This document shows, piece by piece, positions 61,501-64,000 of a DNA stretch of 64,000 nt. A program made the translations under genes and the position numbers. This DNA is from Hippophae tibetana (taxonomy: Eukaryota; Streptophyta; Magnoliopsida; Rosales; Elaeagnaceae): contig CM072810.1 in assembly GCA_037013495.1 (NCBI GenBank), forward strand, positions 29,355,843 to 29,419,842. The letters run 5' to 3'. The stretch's first letter is position 1; every line of letters starts with the position of its first letter. The notes under the pieces were generated by a model. The model had not been told where the DNA came from, did not search any database, and was given only the letters and a program-made list of their open reading frames with translations.

Positions 61501-63878
61501 GATATCAAAAAAGGGTAATTCGAGCTCTAAAATGATTATTACGATGAATTTAAAATTAAACTTCTTCAAAAGAACATGAAACATTTTGGAAACTACTCAG
61601 ATAGGCATTTAAACATTAAAATAAATCTAGAATTATATAGTTGAATTGAAATTTTGAACTCTATATCATGTTGGAGGATGAAACTTTGCACGAATTATTT
61701 ACATGTTTTTCAAACATTATGAACTACTCGTACAACTTGGGTGGACCTATTTGCAAAGAAAATTAGATTGAGAAAATCATTCCTATTCTACCTTATCATT
61801 TTCATGCCAAAGTTAGCTTGCTTATGTCCATGTACAAGCAAATTGAACATACAGTTAAATGAATCTGTTGGGTAAGTATTCGAACTCATGCATCACTTGT
61901 GGCGAAGATGAGAACAATCTATTTTCGAGGGGGGAGAGAACTTGGCTCACAAGACATCAAGGATTGTGGTCAGAGCGAACATATTTTTGACCGAATTGTT
62001 AGAAATTATGACTCTAATCCAAATGAAGAGAAAATGGCTCTACTTGCCTATAGATTTACCAAATTTATTAGAAAGAAGAAACCCTTTTTTAGGGATATTA
62101 AAAAAAGGTAATTCGAGCTCTAAAATGAATGTTACGATGAATTTAAAATTGAACTTCTTGAAAAGAACATGGAAAATTTTGGAGAGCATTCATAGAGGCA
62201 TGTCAACAATAAAATAAATATGGAATTATATAGTTGAATTGAAATTTTGAACTACATTTCATGCAAGAGGATGAAACTTTGGAAAAAGTCTTTGCATGTT
62301 TTTCAAACATTATCAACTACTCGTAAAAAATGGGCGGACCGATTAGCAAATAAAATTAGATTGAGAAAAAGATTCCTAGACTACCTTATCATTTTCATGC
62401 TAAATCTACCTTGCTTAAGTTCATGTACAAACCCACGAATATACTGTTAAATTAATCTGTTGGGCAAGTATTCAAACTCATGCGTCACTTGTGGCCAAGA
62501 TGAGAGCAATCTACTTTCTAGGGGGGAGAGAACTTGGCTCACAAGACATCAAGGATAGTGGTCCGAGAGAACATGTTTTTGACCGAATTGTTAGAAATGA
62601 TGCCTCTAATCCAAATGAAGAGAAAATGGCTCTACTTGCCCAGTTATTTACCAAATTTATTAGAAAGAATAAACCATTTTTAGGGATATTAAAAAAAGGT
62701 AATTCGAGCACTAAAATGATTATTATGATGAATTTAAAATTGAATTTGTTAAAAAGAACACGAAAAATTTTGGAGACTACTTATAGAGGCATGTCAACAA
62801 TAAAATAAATCTGGAATTATATAGGTGAATTGAAATTTTGAACTCTATATCACGCACGATGATGAAACTTTGGACAAATGTTTTACATGTTTTTCAAACG
62901 TTATAAACTACTCGTACACTTGGGTGGACCTATTTGCAAACAAAATTAGATTGAGAAAATCATTGCTAATCTACCTTATTATTTTCATGCCAAAGCTACG
63001 TTGCTTAAGTCCATGTACAAGCTCACTGAACATACTGTTAAATGAATCTGTTGGGCAAGTCTTCTAATTGCATCACATGTTGCCAAGATAAGAGCAATCT
63101 ACTTTCTAGGAGGGAAAGTACTTAGCTCTCAAGTCATCAAGGATAGTGGTCCGAGCGAGGACATTTTTGACCGAATTGTTAGAAATGATGACTCTAATCC
63201 CAATGAATAGAAAATGGCTTTACTTGCAAAGAGATTTACCAAATTTCTTAGAAAGAAGAAACCCTTTTTTAGGGATATCAAAAAAAGGTAATTCAAGCTA
63301 TAAAATGATTATTACGATGAATTTAAAATTAAACTTCTTCAAAAGAACATGAAACATTTTGGAAACTACTCAGATAGGATTTAAACATTAAAATAAATCT
63401 AGAATTATATAGTTGAATTGAAATTTTGAACTCTATATCATGCAAGAGGATGAAACTTTGTACGAATTATTTACATATTTTTCAAATATTATGAACTACT
63501 CGTACAACTTGGGTGGAAGTATTTGCAAAGAAAATTAGATTGAGAAAATCATTCCTATTCTAACTTATCATTTTCATGCCAAAGTTACCTTGCTTAAGTC
63601 CATGTACAAGCGAATTGAACATACAGTTAAATGAATCTGTTGGGTAAGTATTACTACTCATGCATCACTCGTTGCCAAGTTAAGAGCAATCTAATTTCGG
63701 GGAGGGAGAGAACTTGGCTCTCCAAACATCAAGGATAGTGGTCCGAGCGAACATGTTTTTGACCGAATTGTTAGAAATGATGACTCTAATCCAAATGAAG
63801 AGAAAATGGCTCTACTTGCCCAAAGATTTACCAAATTTATTAGAAAGAAGAAACCATTTTTTAGGGATATTAAAAAAA
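58558..63878 (+). repeat. Array B trimer higher-order repeat, three copies, period about 1773 bp
   Basis: Three monomer types alternate in fixed order. Anchors one trimer apart: 58558, 60332, 62107, 63879; 59151, 60924, 62698; 59740, 61514, 63287. One type is marked by cgcaagatgatgaaac (59305, 61079; slightly changed at 62853), catcacatgttgcc and gggatatcaaaaaa. The others have tgcaagaggatgaaac and gggatattaaaaaa. Copies of one type in successive trimers are more alike than neighbours, the hallmark of an HOR, but differ at more sites than the HORs of array A, suggesting an older or less actively homogenised array. Confidence 0.85.
58692..59153 (+). mobile_element. Fossil Ty1/copia gag-like segment forming the array B monomer (representative copy)
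   Basis: Seen on the plus strand: ELYIMQEDETLDK at 58700-58738, IEKIIPILPYHFHAKVT at 58811-58861, and an acidic-then-basic stretch NEEKMALLAERFTKFIRKK at about 59066-59122. Known: UBN2-type gag proteins of plant Ty1/copia elements show an EDE(S/T)-type motif, then a KIL.SLP..F..KVT-type motif, then a linker with EE(I/L)ALL.R(K/R)F.(K/R)FL(K/R)KK before the zinc knuckle. All three occur here in the right order and at plausible spacing. Inferred: the monomer was captured from a copia gag region and is now a degraded fossil with several breaks. No LTR, pol domain or zinc knuckle is visible. Assignment to copia rather than another gag type is the less certain part. Confidence 0.65.
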
Positions 63879-64000
63879 GGTAATTCGAGCTCTAAAATGA
63901 TTTTAGGATGAATTTAAAATTGAACTTCTTGGAAAGAACATGAAAAATTTTGGAGACTACTCATAGAGCCATGTCAACAATAAAATAAATCTGGAATTAT

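Larger units (their letters stand above)
58086..64000 (+). repeat. Satellite array B, inverted and diverged, monomer about 591 bp, ten copies
   Basis: Same family as array A, reverse orientation. Using ggtaattcgagctc as the anchor, it lies at 58558, 59151, 59740, 60332, 60924, 61514, 62107, 62698, 63287 and 63879, spacing 589-593 bp. Relation to A is clear block by block (gagctc, gggtggaccta, cttatcattttcatgcc, acttggctc, aaggatagtggtc) but divergence is far greater than within A: the middle and ends carry many fixed differences and small length changes. The array continues past the window edge. No gene is present. Confidence 0.95.

Noticed and set aside
62491-62808. A 105-codon plus-strand frame in array B, the longest in the window
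   Set aside because: It covers the gag-like linker region of a single degraded monomer; sister copies are shorter. Best treated as fossil sequence, not a gene.
1-64000. CRISPR array
   Set aside because: The unit is about 590 bp with no short direct repeat and unique spacer structure.
1-64000. 5S or other rDNA tandem array
   Set aside because: The period is in a plausible range for 5S units, but no 5S, 5.8S or tRNA-like conserved segment was found in the monomer.
1-64000. Intact LTR retrotransposon
   Set aside because: No paired LTRs, primer-binding site, polypurine tract or pol domains are visible; only a gag-like segment repeats.
1-64000. A long tandem-repeat protein encoded across monomers
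   Set aside because: The usual 589-bp period is not a multiple of three and no frame stays open beyond a fraction of a monomer in either array.
1-64000. Assignment as the functional centromere
   Set aside because: Tandem arrays of this size fit a centromere, but so do pericentromeric and subtelomeric blocks; nothing in the sequence alone decides it.

Overview
The window is satellite DNA from end to end. It contains no gene, RNA gene or intact mobile element that I can support. It is AT-rich, roughly two-thirds A+T by eye. All 64 kb are built from one family of tandem repeats with a monomer of about 589 bp. The most likely source is a heterochromatic block (pericentromeric, subtelomeric or centromeric) of a flowering plant, because the monomer carries short peptide motifs typical of plant Ty1/copia gag (UBN2-type) proteins. 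I cannot name the species or the chromosome position.

Array A (1-57846) holds 98 complete monomers plus a truncated 99th, all in one orientation, with the gag-like sense on the minus strand. Monomers are mostly 588-590 bp, with a 586-bp class near the left end and a single 566-bp monomer. They are not equally related. Variants recur at multiples of the monomer, giving a patchwork of higher-order repeats (HORs): about 1175 bp (1.8-4.1 kb), 1765-1769 bp trimers (5.3-14.1 kb), 3538-3539 bp hexamer spacing (13.5-27.1 kb), 1179 bp dimers (24.2-26.5 kb), 2355-2358 bp tetramers (27.7-37.7 kb), a 2944 bp pentamer duplication (35.4-41.3 kb), a 2361 bp tetramer (44.8-49.5 kb), and 1180 bp and 4128 bp periods (50-55.8 kb). 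This looks like repeated local segmental duplication, with a few long-range exchanges between the two ends of the array.

Junction (57847-58085): the last A monomer breaks off and is followed by a 240-bp piece that still runs in the A orientation but carries B-type sequence. The orientation then flips at about 58085. Variant switch and orientation switch are therefore two separate breakpoints.

Array B (58086-64000) is the same family in inverted orientation (gag-like sense on the plus strand). It is clearly diverged from A, with a monomer of about 591 bp and a regular 1773-bp trimer HOR.

The many short open frames (60-105 codons) recur in step with the monomer, on both strands, and are by-products of the repeat, not genes. 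The biology here is the birth and turnover of a satellite apparently made from a piece of retrotransposon gag. I found no operon, defence system or other multi-gene system.
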